54,919 nucleotides of DNA from an uncultured Pseudomonadales bacterium (GTDB lineage: Bacteria > Pseudomonadota > Gammaproteobacteria > Pseudomonadales > Azotimanducaceae): assembly GCA_947258825.1 (NCBI GenBank), contig CAMYJX010000005.1, forward strand, positions 1 to 54,919, read 5' to 3'. The translations under genes were made by a program, and so were the position numbers. Below the pieces are notes generated by a model that worked only from the letters and a program-made list of their open reading frames with translations, made no database searches and was not told where the DNA came from. Position 1 is the first letter of the stretch. The number at the start of each line of letters is the position of its first letter. Positions 25,448 through 34,371 of this stretch are shown in pieces.

Positions 25448-25463
25448 GCCCGATCGGGCTCAG
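25444..25463. terminator. symmetrical palindrome spanning two convergent stop codons
   Basis: CTGAGCCCGA and its exact complement TCGGGCTCAG meet at 25453/25454, giving a perfect 20-bp palindrome. It contains the TGA of DUF3237 (25445-25447) and the TGA of the peptidase gene (complement of 25460-25462). It can fold in either transcript, so a bidirectional stop or mRNA-end structure is likely, although no T-run follows on either side. Confidence 0.4.
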
Positions 25464-27631
25464 GCTGCGGGTTTGAGCCCCTGATCCTCAAGCAGCGCGT
25501 CCGGAGTCGCGTCTCGACCGCGGAAGCGGCGGTAGACCTCGGCAGCCGGCAGGCTGCCGCCGAGGGCCAGCACGGTATCGCGAAATCGTGTCGCCACGAT
25601 TCGCACCTGCTCGTCATTGTCGAGGCCAACTTCCTTGAAGGCGGCAAAGGCGTCCGCTGCCAGAACCTCGGCCCATTTGTAGGAGTAGTAGCCGGCGGCA
25701 TATCCCCCGGCAAACAGATGACCGAACGCCGGCAACTGAGACTCTTCCGGCAGCACCGGCGTAACCAGGGTTTTGTGCGCCAGATTCCGCTCGATATCGA
25801 ACGGTGTTTCGTCCGCTTCACTGCCCGGCAAACCGTAGGACTGATGCAGCGCCATGTCGGTCTTCGCAAACAGCAGCTGGCGCAGCGTGAACATGCCGAT
25901 CATGAAGTTACGGCTGCCGATGATGCGGCCCAGCGTGCCGTCATCCAGATGCTCGCCCGTATCCACGTGCGCACTCAAGTCACGTAGAAACGGCTTGTAC
26001 TCCATCCAGTACTCGTTGAACTGACTGGCCAGCTCGACCGCGTCCCACTCGACGAGGTTCATACCGGACGCACCGCCCTCTTCAACCTCGGTGAACATGT
26101 GCTGGGTCGCGTGGCCAAACTCATGGAACAGGGTACGCACTTCTTCCAGCGACATCAGCCCGGGCCGGCTTTCCGAGGGCGGGCGCCCGTTCATGACAAA
26201 GAGTGCCACGGGTAGCGATGACCCCTGCCCCGGGCCCGCCAGCAGGCGGCTGCGACCCACGACGGTATTCATCCAGGCGCCACCTCTTTTTTCACCGGGA
26301 CGAGCATAGGGGTCGACGTAGAAGCCGGCGATGGTCTCACCGTCGCGAAGGACCTGGAAGAACTCCACGCTGTCGTCCCACACCGGCACCGCCTCCTGGG
26401 CCACGGCGCGGATCTCGACGTCATAGAGCTTGTTCACCAGATTGAACAGGCCGTCGAGCACGCGGGGCATCTGAAAATAGTCGCGCAGTGCCTCCGCATC
26501 GTAGTCATAACGCGCCTCGCGCAGCTTATCAGTCCAGAAAGCCAGGTCCCACGGCTGCGGATCGGCGGCTTCCACCGCCCCCTGCTCGGCCATGAATGCC
26601 TTGAGCTCGGCGTATTCCTGCTCGGCAGCCGGCCTCGCCCAGGTTTCTATCTCATCGAGCAACGCCCAGATTTCGTCTGCTGTTTCGGCCATCTTGGCGT
26701 CAACGCTGCGTTCGGCATAACAGCTGAACCCCACCAGCAGTGACTGCTCCTGACGCAGCCGCAGGATCTCTTCCAGCAGAGGACGATTATCAAAGGGTTG
26801 GCGGGTGCCGCGGAATCGGAAGGCGCGATAAAACCGCTCGCGCAGCGCCCGGTCCTCGCCGTGCTGGATGACGGCCATGTAGTTCACGCCGTTGACCACG
26901 AAGTGCCAGGGCCCGCTTTCTTCATCACTTGCCGAGGCAGCGCCGTCATCCCGAGCCTGCTGGGCCGCCATGGACAGAATCGGGGCCGGCACGCCGCGGA
27001 CCTGGTCCGGATTCTCCACCTTCAACCGGGCGTCCTTTTCTTCCTTGACCAGGTTGGTCTGAAAGTCGTTGCTGAGCTTGGAAAGGCGCTCCTGAATTTC
27101 CTGATAGCGGGCCTTCGCCTCTCCCTCGAGATGCACGCCCGAGCGCTCCATGCTGCGGATGTCTTCCGTAAGAATGCGCCGCCGAGCCGGATTCAGCTGC
27201 GCCCATTCCGGTCCGTCCCGCAGGGCGATCATGGCCTGGTAGACGGGCCCACTCTGGCTCATGTAGTTGCTGAGACGCACATATTCGGGGCGCACCGCGT
27301 CATAGGCCTCCTGAAGGGCATCCGTGTACTTGACGCTGGTGAGGTGCATGACCGCGCCTAACGCCTGACCAAGCCTGACGCCGATGTGCTCCATGGGATC
27401 CATCAGCTTCTCCCAGGTAACCGCGTCTGCCAGCTTCTTCTGCTGCTGCAGATCCTTTTCCAGCCGCAGGAAGGCCGACTCGGTTTCTTGCAGCAGCGCG
27501 CGAATTCCCGGCTCTACGTGCTGAGCCTCTACCTGGCGCCACACGGGCAGATGTCCGATCGGGCCGAAAGACGCCTTCTGCTCCAGACGGGCAAGGCTCT
27601 CAACCGCTGACTCTCGATTCTCTTCGCTCAA
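25460..27631 (-). CDS. prlC: oligopeptidase A (M3 zinc metallopeptidase)
   Basis: This 723-residue cytosolic zinc endopeptidase degrades short peptides, including cleaved signal peptides. The zinc motif HEFGH is at residues 503-507 (LFHEFGHATQHM), with the third ligand glutamate in NLVEWDAVELASQFNEYWM about 27 residues on. The length is 30-40 longer than E. coli OpdA (680). The start is a TTG at 27631 with GAGGAG 7 bp upstream; no ATG gives a better N-terminus. It is probably monocistronic, with its stop within a palindrome shared with DUF3237. A housekeeping role is expected. Confidence 0.93.
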   Translation of the reverse strand: MSEENRESAVESLARLEQKASFGPIGHLPVWRQVEAQHVEPGIRALLQETESAFLRLEKDLQQQKKLADAVTWEKLMDPMEHIGVRLGQALGAVMHLTSVKYTDALQEAYDAVRPEYVRLSNYMSQSGPVYQAMIALRDGPEWAQLNPARRRILTEDIRSMERSGVHLEGEAKARYQEIQERLSKLSNDFQTNLVKEEKDARLKVENPDQVRGVPAPILSMAAQQARDDGAASASDEESGPWHFVVNGVNYMAVIQHGEDRALRERFYRAFRFRGTRQPFDNRPLLEEILRLRQEQSLLVGFSCYAERSVDAKMAETADEIWALLDEIETWARPAAEQEYAELKAFMAEQGAVEAADPQPWDLAFWTDKLREARYDYDAEALRDYFQMPRVLDGLFNLVNKLYDVEIRAVAQEAVPVWDDSVEFFQVLRDGETIAGFYVDPYARPGEKRGGAWMNTVVGRSRLLAGPGQGSSLPVALFVMNGRPPSESRPGLMSLEEVRTLFHEFGHATQHMFTEVEEGGASGMNLVEWDAVELASQFNEYWMEYKPFLRDLSAHVDTGEHLDDGTLGRIIGSRNFMIGMFTLRQLLFAKTDMALHQSYGLPGSEADETPFDIERNLAHKTLVTPVLPEESQLPAFGHLFAGGYAAGYYSYKWAEVLAADAFAAFKEVGLDNDEQVRIVATRFRDTVLALGGSLPAAEVYRRFRGRDATPDALLEDQGLKPAA

Positions 27632-27712
27632 TTTTCGCTCCTCGTTCGCAGGGGCGGCATTGTACGATCGGTCGGCGCCTGCTGCATCATGCTGGAGCGC
27701 GATGGCGCCGCC

Positions 27713-28915
27713 TTAGAACCCTTGTCGAGCAGCCAGAGATCTGCGCAGGTTTACGGCTCGCTGGGCAAATTCCGGATCCGACTCCAAGGCGTTGATTGCC
27801 ACTTCGGCAGCATCCAGGGCATCCAGATTGAGCTCGGCGATCGCCAGCAGGTAGTAGACCTTGGACGGCGCCTGCTCGCCGTAGGCGGCCAGCGCATCCC
27901 GCAGCGCCACGCGGGACTCCCCGTATTGTTCACGCTGCAGGTAAAGCTGCGCCATGAGCAGGTAGGGCTCCCCATCCGGCGCGTTGATCGCAGCGTCGCG
28001 CAGCGCATCGATGGCGGCTTCGAAATCCCGGGCCAGAATCCACATCTCCGCCAGCAGCATCTGGTCGTCGAAAGACGAATCCGCCTCCGCATCCGCCAGG
28101 GCCGCCTGCAGCAACACGGCGCCGTCGGCAGGCGTGCCGATGTAGCCGAACAGCCGGGCCAAACGCCGCGCGTCAGAAAAATCGCGGTCTTTCGCCAGCT
28201 CTGCCGCCACCGCCAATCCCGCAGCGCCCCCCTGCACATCCTCGATGAGCAGGTAGACGGAAGCCAGCTGACGCCACCAGCGAGCCTGCCCGGGGCGCCT
28301 GGCGATCAGAGTTTCCAGCAGGTCGACGGCCTCGGCAGAGCGCTCGGTCCGAATATAGGCAAAGGCCAGAACTTCCAGCCAGGCGGCGGGTGGCTTGGCA
28401 GCCTCGGCGACGGCTTTCTCCAGCTGCGGCACGGCGGAGTCGAATTGCTCGAGGCGCAGGTAGGTATAGCCAATCAGAAATACGCCTGCAGGCGCCGGAT
28501 CTTGCGCATAACGGGACCATTCCAGCAGGTGCGCGAGGGCGCCCTCGACATCATCCTGCATGAGCAATACCTGACCCAGGCGCAGCTGCAGCTCCGGCGC
28601 ATAATCCGGAGGCTGCCCGGCCAGGGTATCCCGCAGCTCCTCGCGCGCCGTTCCCAGCTGATTTTCCTGCACCAGCAGGGCCGCCCGCTGGGCCATGATG
28701 AAGCGCAGATCTCTCGGCCCTCGGCGACGCTCAGCCAGGGCCTTGAGGTCTGCCAGAGCCCGATCCGGATCGTCCGAGCTGCGTTCCATGATGCGGGTCA
28801 ACCGAGCAGCGAGCTCGGAAGACATGGCCTGCCCGGCAGCACTGCCCGCAGCTGCCTGGACCAGCGGCCAACCGCAGCAGCACAACACGAGCAGTAGCGA
28901 GAGCCGTCCCATCAT
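27713..28915 (-). CDS. TPR-repeat protein of the TonB2-type operon
   Basis: This 400-residue exported protein has a signal peptide (MMGRLSLLLVLCCCGWPLVQA) followed by about ten tetratricopeptide helices, for example AGVFLIGYTYLRLEQFDSAV and PYLLMAQLYLQREQYGESRV. The start at 28915 overlaps the TonB stop (ATGATG with TGA inside). It is the last gene of the operon. In Vibrio TonB2 systems a TPR protein occupies the same place, so it probably acts in the periplasm as a scaffold for the Ton complex. The reading frame further upstream is out of context and was not used. Confidence 0.88.
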   Translation of the reverse strand: MMGRLSLLLVLCCCGWPLVQAAAGSAAGQAMSSELAARLTRIMERSSDDPDRALADLKALAERRRGPRDLRFIMAQRAALLVQENQLGTAREELRDTLAGQPPDYAPELQLRLGQVLLMQDDVEGALAHLLEWSRYAQDPAPAGVFLIGYTYLRLEQFDSAVPQLEKAVAEAAKPPAAWLEVLAFAYIRTERSAEAVDLLETLIARRPGQARWWRQLASVYLLIEDVQGGAAGLAVAAELAKDRDFSDARRLARLFGYIGTPADGAVLLQAALADAEADSSFDDQMLLAEMWILARDFEAAIDALRDAAINAPDGEPYLLMAQLYLQREQYGESRVALRDALAAYGEQAPSKVYYLLAIAELNLDALDAAEVAINALESDPEFAQRAVNLRRSLAARQGF

Positions 28916-29553
28916 TCGTCCGGCAGGTTGAAGTCGATCTGCACGAAGGCGCGAACGGCAACGGCCCGGCCATCGTTGAGAACGGGGCGGAATCGCCAGC
29001 GTAGAACCGCATTCCGGGCGGCGTTGTTGAAAACCCCGCTGGGTTTGGCATCCACCACCGTCGGCTCTTCCACCAGACCCTCCTCGGAGACTATGAAGGC
29101 AAGCTGCACCCAACCTTCAAGCCCCCGCATCAGCGCGGTCTGCGGATACTGCGGAGGAAGCATGCTCAGCGCCGTAAGGTCGCTGGCCATGACCATGGCC
29201 ATGGACTCGGCGCTGCCCTCCATGAGCGTCTGACCCAGGGCGACACCGCCGCCTTCGCCAAGCAGGCTTTTAACATCGTAGGCCATCGTTTGCTGTGGCA
29301 GGCTGGCCGCCCGGGTTACCGAGGTTTCAAGATCAGAGCGCACTTTTCTGATCTCCTTGGGTTTGGGCGGCGGCTTGCGGCGACGATCTTTGGAGCGGGT
29401 CTCGCTGTCCAGCGGGGTGCGCACGAACTCGATGGGCTGAGCGTTGAAGGTATTTACCAATCGAATGCGGTCCTGGGAAATCATCCGATCCATCAGCACA
29501 TAGAGGGACAACGTGATGACCAAAGCGCCGACAGCAGCAGCAGCGACCCTCAC
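28912..29553 (-). CDS. tonB: TonB-family energy transducer (TonB2 type)
   Basis: This 213-residue protein has one N-terminal membrane segment (residues 5-22), a short basic proline-rich stretch (RKPPPKPKE) and a C-terminal TonB domain with PPQYPQTALMRGLEGWVQLAF, VEEPTVVDAKPSGVFNNAARNAVLRWRF and AVRAFVQIDF. The YP motif of TonB is present. The spacer is much shorter than in E. coli TonB (239 residues with a long Pro-rich arm), as in TonB2. It overlaps the ExbD stop and the TPR start by 4 bp each. Confidence 0.93.
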   Translation of the reverse strand: MRVAAAAVGALVITLSLYVLMDRMISQDRIRLVNTFNAQPIEFVRTPLDSETRSKDRRRKPPPKPKEIRKVRSDLETSVTRAASLPQQTMAYDVKSLLGEGGGVALGQTLMEGSAESMAMVMASDLTALSMLPPQYPQTALMRGLEGWVQLAFIVSEEGLVEEPTVVDAKPSGVFNNAARNAVLRWRFRPVLNDGRAVAVRAFVQIDFNLPDE

Positions 29554-29978
29554 GGCTCTGATGTTGTCTGTTCGGCGGGCGCCGCGGCAGCAAGCGCTAC
29601 GCGGGACGCGCCGGCCAGCCTCGCCTGATCGATAACGTCCACCACCAGCCCGGTTCTCGAAGCCTCGTCGGACAGCACCACAACGGAAGCGTCAGGGCTC
29701 TCCAGCAGCATGCGCTCCACGACTCCGCGCAGACGACGCGGGTCTACCTTTTTCTTGTCCACCCAGATGTCGCCGGTTTCGGTCACGGCAATGAGAACGA
29801 CGGAGGCGGGCTGCAACGTCGAGGTCTTCGCCACGGGCTGTTCCACGTCGACCCCCGTTATTTTCACGAAGGTGGAGTTCACCGCAAAGAAAATCAGCAG
29901 TATGAACACCATGTCGATGAGCGGGGTGAGGTTGATGGCGGCGCCGCCACCTTCCTCGCGGCCGTGGGATCGCATCAT
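29550..29978 (-). CDS. exbD: ExbD-type biopolymer transport protein
   Basis: This 142-residue protein has one transmembrane helix (about residues 17-37) containing LTPLIDMVFILLIFFAV, where the aspartate in PLIDM is the essential proton-carrying residue of ExbD/TolR. A short periplasmic domain follows, with IAVTETGDIWVDKKKVD and VVLSDEASRTGLVVDVIDQAR. It starts inside the ExbB stop and ends inside the TonB start, so the operon is translationally coupled. Confidence 0.94.
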   Translation of the reverse strand: MMRSHGREEGGGAAINLTPLIDMVFILLIFFAVNSTFVKITGVDVEQPVAKTSTLQPASVVLIAVTETGDIWVDKKKVDPRRLRGVVERMLLESPDASVVVLSDEASRTGLVVDVIDQARLAGASRVALAAAAPAEQTTSEP

Positions 29979-30505
29979 GAGGCCGCCTCCCCCTCCATGC
30001 CGAGATGTTCAGCCAGGTGGTCGGACCGCGAGCGGATTCTCTGCTTCAGATCGTTCGCGAAGTACATGCCTGACAGCGCAGCCAGCAACCCGGCCATGGT
30101 CGTGATGAGCGCCTGGGAAATGCCCTCTGCCATGCCACGCACGTTTCCCGTGCCGAAAACCGTCATGACTTCAAAAGTCTTGATCATGCCGCTCACTGTT
30201 CCCAGCAAACCGAGCAGCGGAAGGATAGCGGTGATGACCTGAATGGTGCCAAGCCACCGACCCATGTCATCGTGAGCCCCTCGGGTTATGGCAACGCGAA
30301 GGCGCTGGTTTGCTCTCGGATCCTGACTGCGAAGCCGCTGCCAGCGGGCAAAGGCAGAAGCAACAAGGACGCTTCTGCCGCGCCAGAGATAAAGATAGCG
30401 GTCTAGAATCAGCAGCCACATTGCAAAGGTCAACAGGAGGATCATCAGCACGATCCAGCCTCCGGCCAGCAGCAGCTCACTGTTATTGAACCATTCCTTG
30501 AGCAC
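29975..30505 (-). CDS. exbB: ExbB-type proton channel protein
   Basis: This 176-residue MotA/TolQ/ExbB protein has a first helix at about residues 10-30 and paired helices near 90-110 and 130-150. The channel motif is ILPLLGLLGTVSGMIKTFEVM, then GMAEGISQALITTMAGLLAAL with the conserved threonine and ISxALxTT stretch. I chose the GTG at 30505, 4 bp after the TtpC-like stop, with AAAAGG upstream; the longer frame overlaps that gene by 56 bp. It is the smaller of two ExbB-like genes in this operon. Confidence 0.92.
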   Translation of the reverse strand: MLKEWFNNSELLLAGGWIVLMILLLTFAMWLLILDRYLYLWRGRSVLVASAFARWQRLRSQDPRANQRLRVAITRGAHDDMGRWLGTIQVITAILPLLGLLGTVSGMIKTFEVMTVFGTGNVRGMAEGISQALITTMAGLLAALSGMYFANDLKQRIRSRSDHLAEHLGMEGEAAS

Positions 30506-30509
30506 CGCC

Positions 30510-31943
30510 CTAGACCTTTTGCCCGCGGGCACGACCGGCAGCAAAAAGCTCCGCCGCAGCCTCATCCAACCGCGTAATCAGCGTATCGACGCGCCCCTGA
30601 AGGAAGCTGTGAATCAGCAGCAGGGGAATGGCAACGCTGAGCCCCAGCTGAGTCGTGATCAGGGCCTGGGAGATACCACCGGACATCAATCGCGGATCTC
30701 CGGCGCCGAACAGGGTGATCACCTGAAACGTCTCTATCATTCCGGTTACCGTCCCCAGCAATCCGAGCAGCGGGCTCACGGCCGCGAAGATGGCCAGCGC
30801 CGGCAACCCGCGACGCAGCCGCTCGGCAGATACCATGACGATCTCGTCGAGCTTCGCCGAAAGCGCATCCGCATCCTGCCGATAGTCAGGGTCGCGACTG
30901 ACCGCGCGAAGCTGTGCAATCGCGTGCCCACCCTCCGCGGAGTCGCTCGCCAGCGCGACGCGCATGGATCGCTGGGCGAGCACCGTCGAGACAAACCTGG
31001 CCCCAGCCAGAAGCAACCCAACCAGGCCGATGAGCAGAATGATGTAGCCAATAATGCCGCCCTGCTCAATACGCTCCCGAAGATCCGGCGCCTGAACGAT
31101 AAGAGAAAGAATAGAGCCCCGGGACGGATCCAGCGCCACGCTGCTGATCGCCGCTTCGCCTGCTTCGAACGCAACGATGGCTTCCGAGCTGATTCCTGCG
31201 GGCTGACGGGGGAGCACCAGCAGGTTGCCGCTTTCGGGCAGGTAACGCAGATAGTCACCTTCGGACAAGGCAGCAAAGGTACCCACCCGAGTGACTCGTC
31301 GCTCGGCTTCCGTGCCGTCGGCGGAAATCACCCTGGTCTGGAAGCGGGATACCTTGCCGCTGTGGTTCATCTCGTCGAGCAGCAGCAGCCACAGCGCTCT
31401 GAGCTCCGATGCGGTAGGCACGGAATCGCTGCGGGACAGTTTTTCCACCAGGGCGGCCCGACCAGGAAACTGAGCGCTGACCAGGGAGTTCTGCACCGTC
31501 GGCAGAATATCGCCCGACGTCTGTCGAACGACGTTGAAGACCTCACGCAGATCCCCCGCATTCTCATCGAGCTGTGTCTCCAGAGCGGCCAGCTCCTGCT
31601 CACCCTGCTCGAAGCGCGCACGCAGTCGATCGGCTTCTGCCTCAGCAGCCCGGCGGCGCTGCTCGATCTCCCGCAGAAGCGTTGCGCGCTCGTCCCGGGC
31701 CGCCACGAATCGACGTTCCCGCTCGGCCAACCGGGCTCGACGGGTCGCGCTGCCGGAACGGACGGATTCGACCAGCGCCTCCAGGGTCTTAGGACCCGGG
31801 TCGTCGGCATCGGCCTCTGCGCCGGGATCTCCCGTATCGCCGCGGGCGCTGACCGCCACCAGCATCACCAGCAGGGCGCCGAAGGCGAAGGTCCTTTTCG
31901 AAGCCAGGGCGAACGCTCGAGCGAAGACTCGGGAGCGCTTCAC
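30510..31943 (-). CDS. ttpC: TtpC-like large ExbB-family protein
   Basis: This 477-residue protein combines a signal sequence (residues about 15-35), a long coiled coil (about 50-130, rich in ARLAERERRFVAARDERA), a periplasmic domain and a C-terminal ExbB channel module: GGIIGYIILLIGLVGLLLAG, then AIFAAVSPLLGLLGTVTGMI and GGISQALITTQLGLSVAIP. This is the TtpC architecture, the fourth subunit needed by Vibrio TonB2 systems. The GTG start at 31943 has GGAGG 7 bp upstream and overlaps the DUF3450 stop as GTGA. It should sit in the inner membrane with its coiled coil in the periplasm. Confidence 0.9.
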   Translation of the reverse strand: MKRSRVFARAFALASKRTFAFGALLVMLVAVSARGDTGDPGAEADADDPGPKTLEALVESVRSGSATRRARLAERERRFVAARDERATLLREIEQRRRAAEAEADRLRARFEQGEQELAALETQLDENAGDLREVFNVVRQTSGDILPTVQNSLVSAQFPGRAALVEKLSRSDSVPTASELRALWLLLLDEMNHSGKVSRFQTRVISADGTEAERRVTRVGTFAALSEGDYLRYLPESGNLLVLPRQPAGISSEAIVAFEAGEAAISSVALDPSRGSILSLIVQAPDLRERIEQGGIIGYIILLIGLVGLLLAGARFVSTVLAQRSMRVALASDSAEGGHAIAQLRAVSRDPDYRQDADALSAKLDEIVMVSAERLRRGLPALAIFAAVSPLLGLLGTVTGMIETFQVITLFGAGDPRLMSGGISQALITTQLGLSVAIPLLLIHSFLQGRVDTLITRLDEAAAELFAAGRARGQKV

Positions 31944-32719
31944 GGGGTGGCCTCCGACCACAGCGGCAACTCGAGAAGGTTTGGCGGCGCCTGCTTGCGG
32001 GCTACTCGCAGGGCATAGTCCAACCCGTCCAGCGCCGACGCCGGCAGCATGTTCCAGCTACCGGCTGAGGGATCCCAGAGGCCAGCTTCGCTGCGATCCA
32101 GAGAAACGAAATAAAGGGCCAGCCGCCCGACCCGCAGGAAATCGACCGTTTTCTCGCGCCCGTCAATCACGGCGCTACCCTCATATGCCTCCAGCGACTG
32201 GCCGTACTCTGCCTCGATCTGATACGCATCCATCAGGCGACGGTACTTCTCCGCAAGATCAACGTCCGATCGGGTAAGGTTCGCCTGAAGTTGCTCCAAT
32301 CGGGCCTGCCGCTCCGCCAGAAGCAGCGGCTTGTCGAGCTGTATGAAGCGTTCGAGCACCTGCACCATCTCCAGCATCAGCGGCACGATGCTCTGGCGCA
32401 CAACCTCGATGTCGCCGAGCTCGGTGGCCAGGCGCGCCTTTTCCTCCGCCTGGCTGGCAAGCAGCTGACGCAGGTTCTCATTATAAGTCAGCAGGTCATC
32501 ATGTCGCTTCAACTCGTCGTTGTAGCGAGCGATCATGGCGACCGTCTGCTGGTCCAGCGCTTCAACGCGCTGCTGGCTCTGCTGCGCGGCGGTCTGATAG
32601 CCGCGCTGCACATCGAGCACGTCGCCCACCTCCGCCGACTGTGCTGGAACCAGGAAGCTCCAGAACAACCCGCACGCACACACCAGCGGGAGCCAACGAA
32701 GGCCGGATTTCCTTTTCAT
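31940..32719 (-). CDS. DUF3450 periplasmic coiled-coil protein
   Basis: This 259-residue exported protein has a signal peptide (about residues 1-28, ending in VPAQSAE) followed by a long alpha-helical, glutamine-rich coiled coil (about 35-150) and the DUF3450 C-terminal part with LRVGRLALYFVSLDRSEAGLWD. It leads the operon, with GGGGGAAG 5 bp before the ATG. DUF3450 genes accompany TtpC-ExbB-ExbD-TonB sets in many gammaproteobacteria; a role in linking the complex across the periplasm is inferred. No TonB-dependent receptor is nearby to suggest a substrate. Confidence 0.9.
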   Translation of the reverse strand: MKRKSGLRWLPLVCACGLFWSFLVPAQSAEVGDVLDVQRGYQTAAQQSQQRVEALDQQTVAMIARYNDELKRHDDLLTYNENLRQLLASQAEEKARLATELGDIEVVRQSIVPLMLEMVQVLERFIQLDKPLLLAERQARLEQLQANLTRSDVDLAEKYRRLMDAYQIEAEYGQSLEAYEGSAVIDGREKTVDFLRVGRLALYFVSLDRSEAGLWDPSAGSWNMLPASALDGLDYALRVARKQAPPNLLELPLWSEATP

Positions 32720-32855
32720 TGCGGCTTCCCCCGAAACCTCATTCCAACACCTGGAAAGGCTAAGTCTTTAAAACGCCCGGCGAAACCCCTGATTTGACGG
32801 GCCCGGAAGCGGCGCCCGTGGCGTTCTATCCGGACTATCCCCTATGAGGACAGAG

Positions 32856-33875
32856 TCAGATGCAATTCTCCCCGGCCTCAGATAGCTCAGCGAGGTCCGG
32901 GAGATCGCCGAACAGCGCCGTATCAGGTTTCTCGAGGGCACCCAGAACGGCGGCCGCGGAGCAGGGACGCTGCCGTTCCAGGAGCAGGGTGACCAGGTTG
33001 TGGGCGGCGATCTGATTTCTTGGGTCCACCTCGAGCAACGCCCGGTAGGCGGTCTCCGCTTCGGTGAAGCGTTGCAGACGATACAGATTGTTGGCGCGGC
33101 CCAGCATGGCAAAGGGCGCGGCGGGCCAGACGGTGAGCGCGCTGTCGAACGCGACCAGCGCCGAGCCGAACCGACCCGTGCTTTCCAGGCCGGCAGCGGA
33201 TTCCAGATAGGCGGTTTTGTCCAAGCCCCGGGGCAACTGCCCCGGCGCGAGGACCACGAATCCCCAGCGTTCGCCGCCCTGCCAGGTGGATTCGAAACGC
33301 TGCCGTGACATGCTCAAACGCCGGGTTGTGCCGGACCGGAGAAGGAAGACATCTTTCTGCGGGTCGTATCCCACCACCACCGCGTAATGCCAGGCCGGCA
33401 GATAACTCCGACCGAGATTCTGCAGCACGAGCACAGGTCGCCCCATCTGCAGCTGCTGGACCAGGGCCTGCGAATCTGCAGCGATGGTCACCGCAAGCCG
33501 GTCGCGGCGGCGGGTCGCGCTCATCAGCTCGATCTGAAACGTACCTCCGCGCTGGGGAACGAAGAGCTCCGGCGCCAGCAAATCCGGCTGGACAGCGACG
33601 CCGCTGAAATCCAGGACGGTTGCCAACGCCGCCGGCCCGCAGTGCTGGCGGGTCTGGGGATAGAAAGGGGTTTCGGTCAACTCGACGGGCACCCCGGCGA
33701 GCGGCGGATAGGATCCGCCGCCGAATCCGGCACAGCCCGCCAGCAGCCCCGTGAGCACCAAAAGCAGCAAGCGCCTGCGGCTTACTAATAGACCGCGGCT
33801 TATCAAGCGCCCGCGGCTCACAAACAGACCGCGGCTCACAAACAGACCGCGGCTCACAAACAGACCGCGCCTCAC
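32856..33875 (-). CDS. PA2778-type C39-like cysteine peptidase lipoprotein with TPR
   Basis: This exported lipoprotein is a papain-like C39-type peptidase: the nucleophile lies in RQHCGPAALATVLDF, the histidine in YLPAWHYAVVVGYD, with the aspartate or asparagine after it. The C-terminal third holds TPR helices (ALVAFDSALTVWPAAPFAMLG; ETAYRALLEVDPRNQIAAHN). The lipobox is LLAGC, before the sequence AGFGGGSYPP. The start is uncertain: the frame is open upstream through six 18-bp repeats with GTG codons at 33875, 33857, 33839 and 33821, and a TTG at 33944 overlaps the next gene. None has a clear ribosome site. The neighbour is a PA2779-type gene, the usual partner. Confidence 0.82.
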   Translation of the reverse strand: MRRGLFVSRGLFVSRGLFVSRGRLISRGLLVSRRRLLLLVLTGLLAGCAGFGGGSYPPLAGVPVELTETPFYPQTRQHCGPAALATVLDFSGVAVQPDLLAPELFVPQRGGTFQIELMSATRRRDRLAVTIAADSQALVQQLQMGRPVLVLQNLGRSYLPAWHYAVVVGYDPQKDVFLLRSGTTRRLSMSRQRFESTWQGGERWGFVVLAPGQLPRGLDKTAYLESAAGLESTGRFGSALVAFDSALTVWPAAPFAMLGRANNLYRLQRFTEAETAYRALLEVDPRNQIAAHNLVTLLLERQRPCSAAAVLGALEKPDTALFGDLPDLAELSEAGENCI

Positions 33876-33886
33876 TAATAGACCGC
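33779..33886. repeat. 18-bp tandem repeat, six copies, in frame with the peptidase lipoprotein
   Basis: Six units of consensus ggctcacaaacagaccgc are found at 33779, 33797, 33815, 33833, 33851 and 33869; the third to fifth are identical. On the minus strand each unit encodes RGLFVS or a variant, so the array adds six residues per copy to the N-terminus of the lipoprotein without shifting its frame. Copy number changes would alter the length or start of the protein. Confidence 0.9.
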
Positions 33887-33912
33887 AGCCGCTGATGGAG
33901 CCGATGGCAGGA

Positions 33913-34305
33913 TCAGAAATTCTTGAAAATATCGGTGACCCCAACGAGCTCGAGAATCAGCAACACCACCATGACCGCGCCAACGAGGCCCAGGATGCCG
34001 GCACCTGCCGGAAGCTGACCAAGCTGCCCGTCAAGCCGTTGCAGCTCGGAGAGGGTAAGACTCTGAACCCGTTCGCTCGCCTGAGCCGGATCGACGCCCA
34101 TGGCGGTAAGCTGAGCACGAACATCTTCTCGAAGAAGAACCGCATTGATGCGGCCTTCCAGCGCTTCCCGCGTCTGCGCTTCGACGGTGCGGGTGATCGC
34201 CTCCTCGGTACCGATGATGGCTGCCTGAACCGGCGCCAGCGGTGCGGTTACCAGCAGGCAAAGTACCAGCAGGCTGACAAGGCTTCGTTGCATTGCGTGA
34301 ATCAT
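33913..34305 (-). CDS. PA2779-family small membrane protein
   Basis: This 130-residue protein has a cleavable signal sequence (about residues 8-28, ending in APVQA) and a C-terminal membrane helix (ILGLVGAVMVVLLILELVGV) near residues 104-124. A helical stretch between them contains RINAVLLREDVRAQLTAMGVDP and ERVQSLTLSELQRLDGQLGQL. This is the PA2779 family, found next to PA2778-type peptidase genes. It is upstream of the peptidase on the same strand, so the two form an operon. Its function is unknown; it may tether or chaperone the peptidase in the membrane. Confidence 0.85.
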   Translation of the reverse strand: MIHAMQRSLVSLLVLCLLVTAPLAPVQAAIIGTEEAITRTVEAQTREALEGRINAVLLREDVRAQLTAMGVDPAQASERVQSLTLSELQRLDGQLGQLPAGAGILGLVGAVMVVLLILELVGVTDIFKNF

Positions 34306-34371
34306 ATCGACTTACTTCCCTGTGTCAGAACACCTTAATTCAAGCACAGCATGGCAAATCTGCTCACGTCT

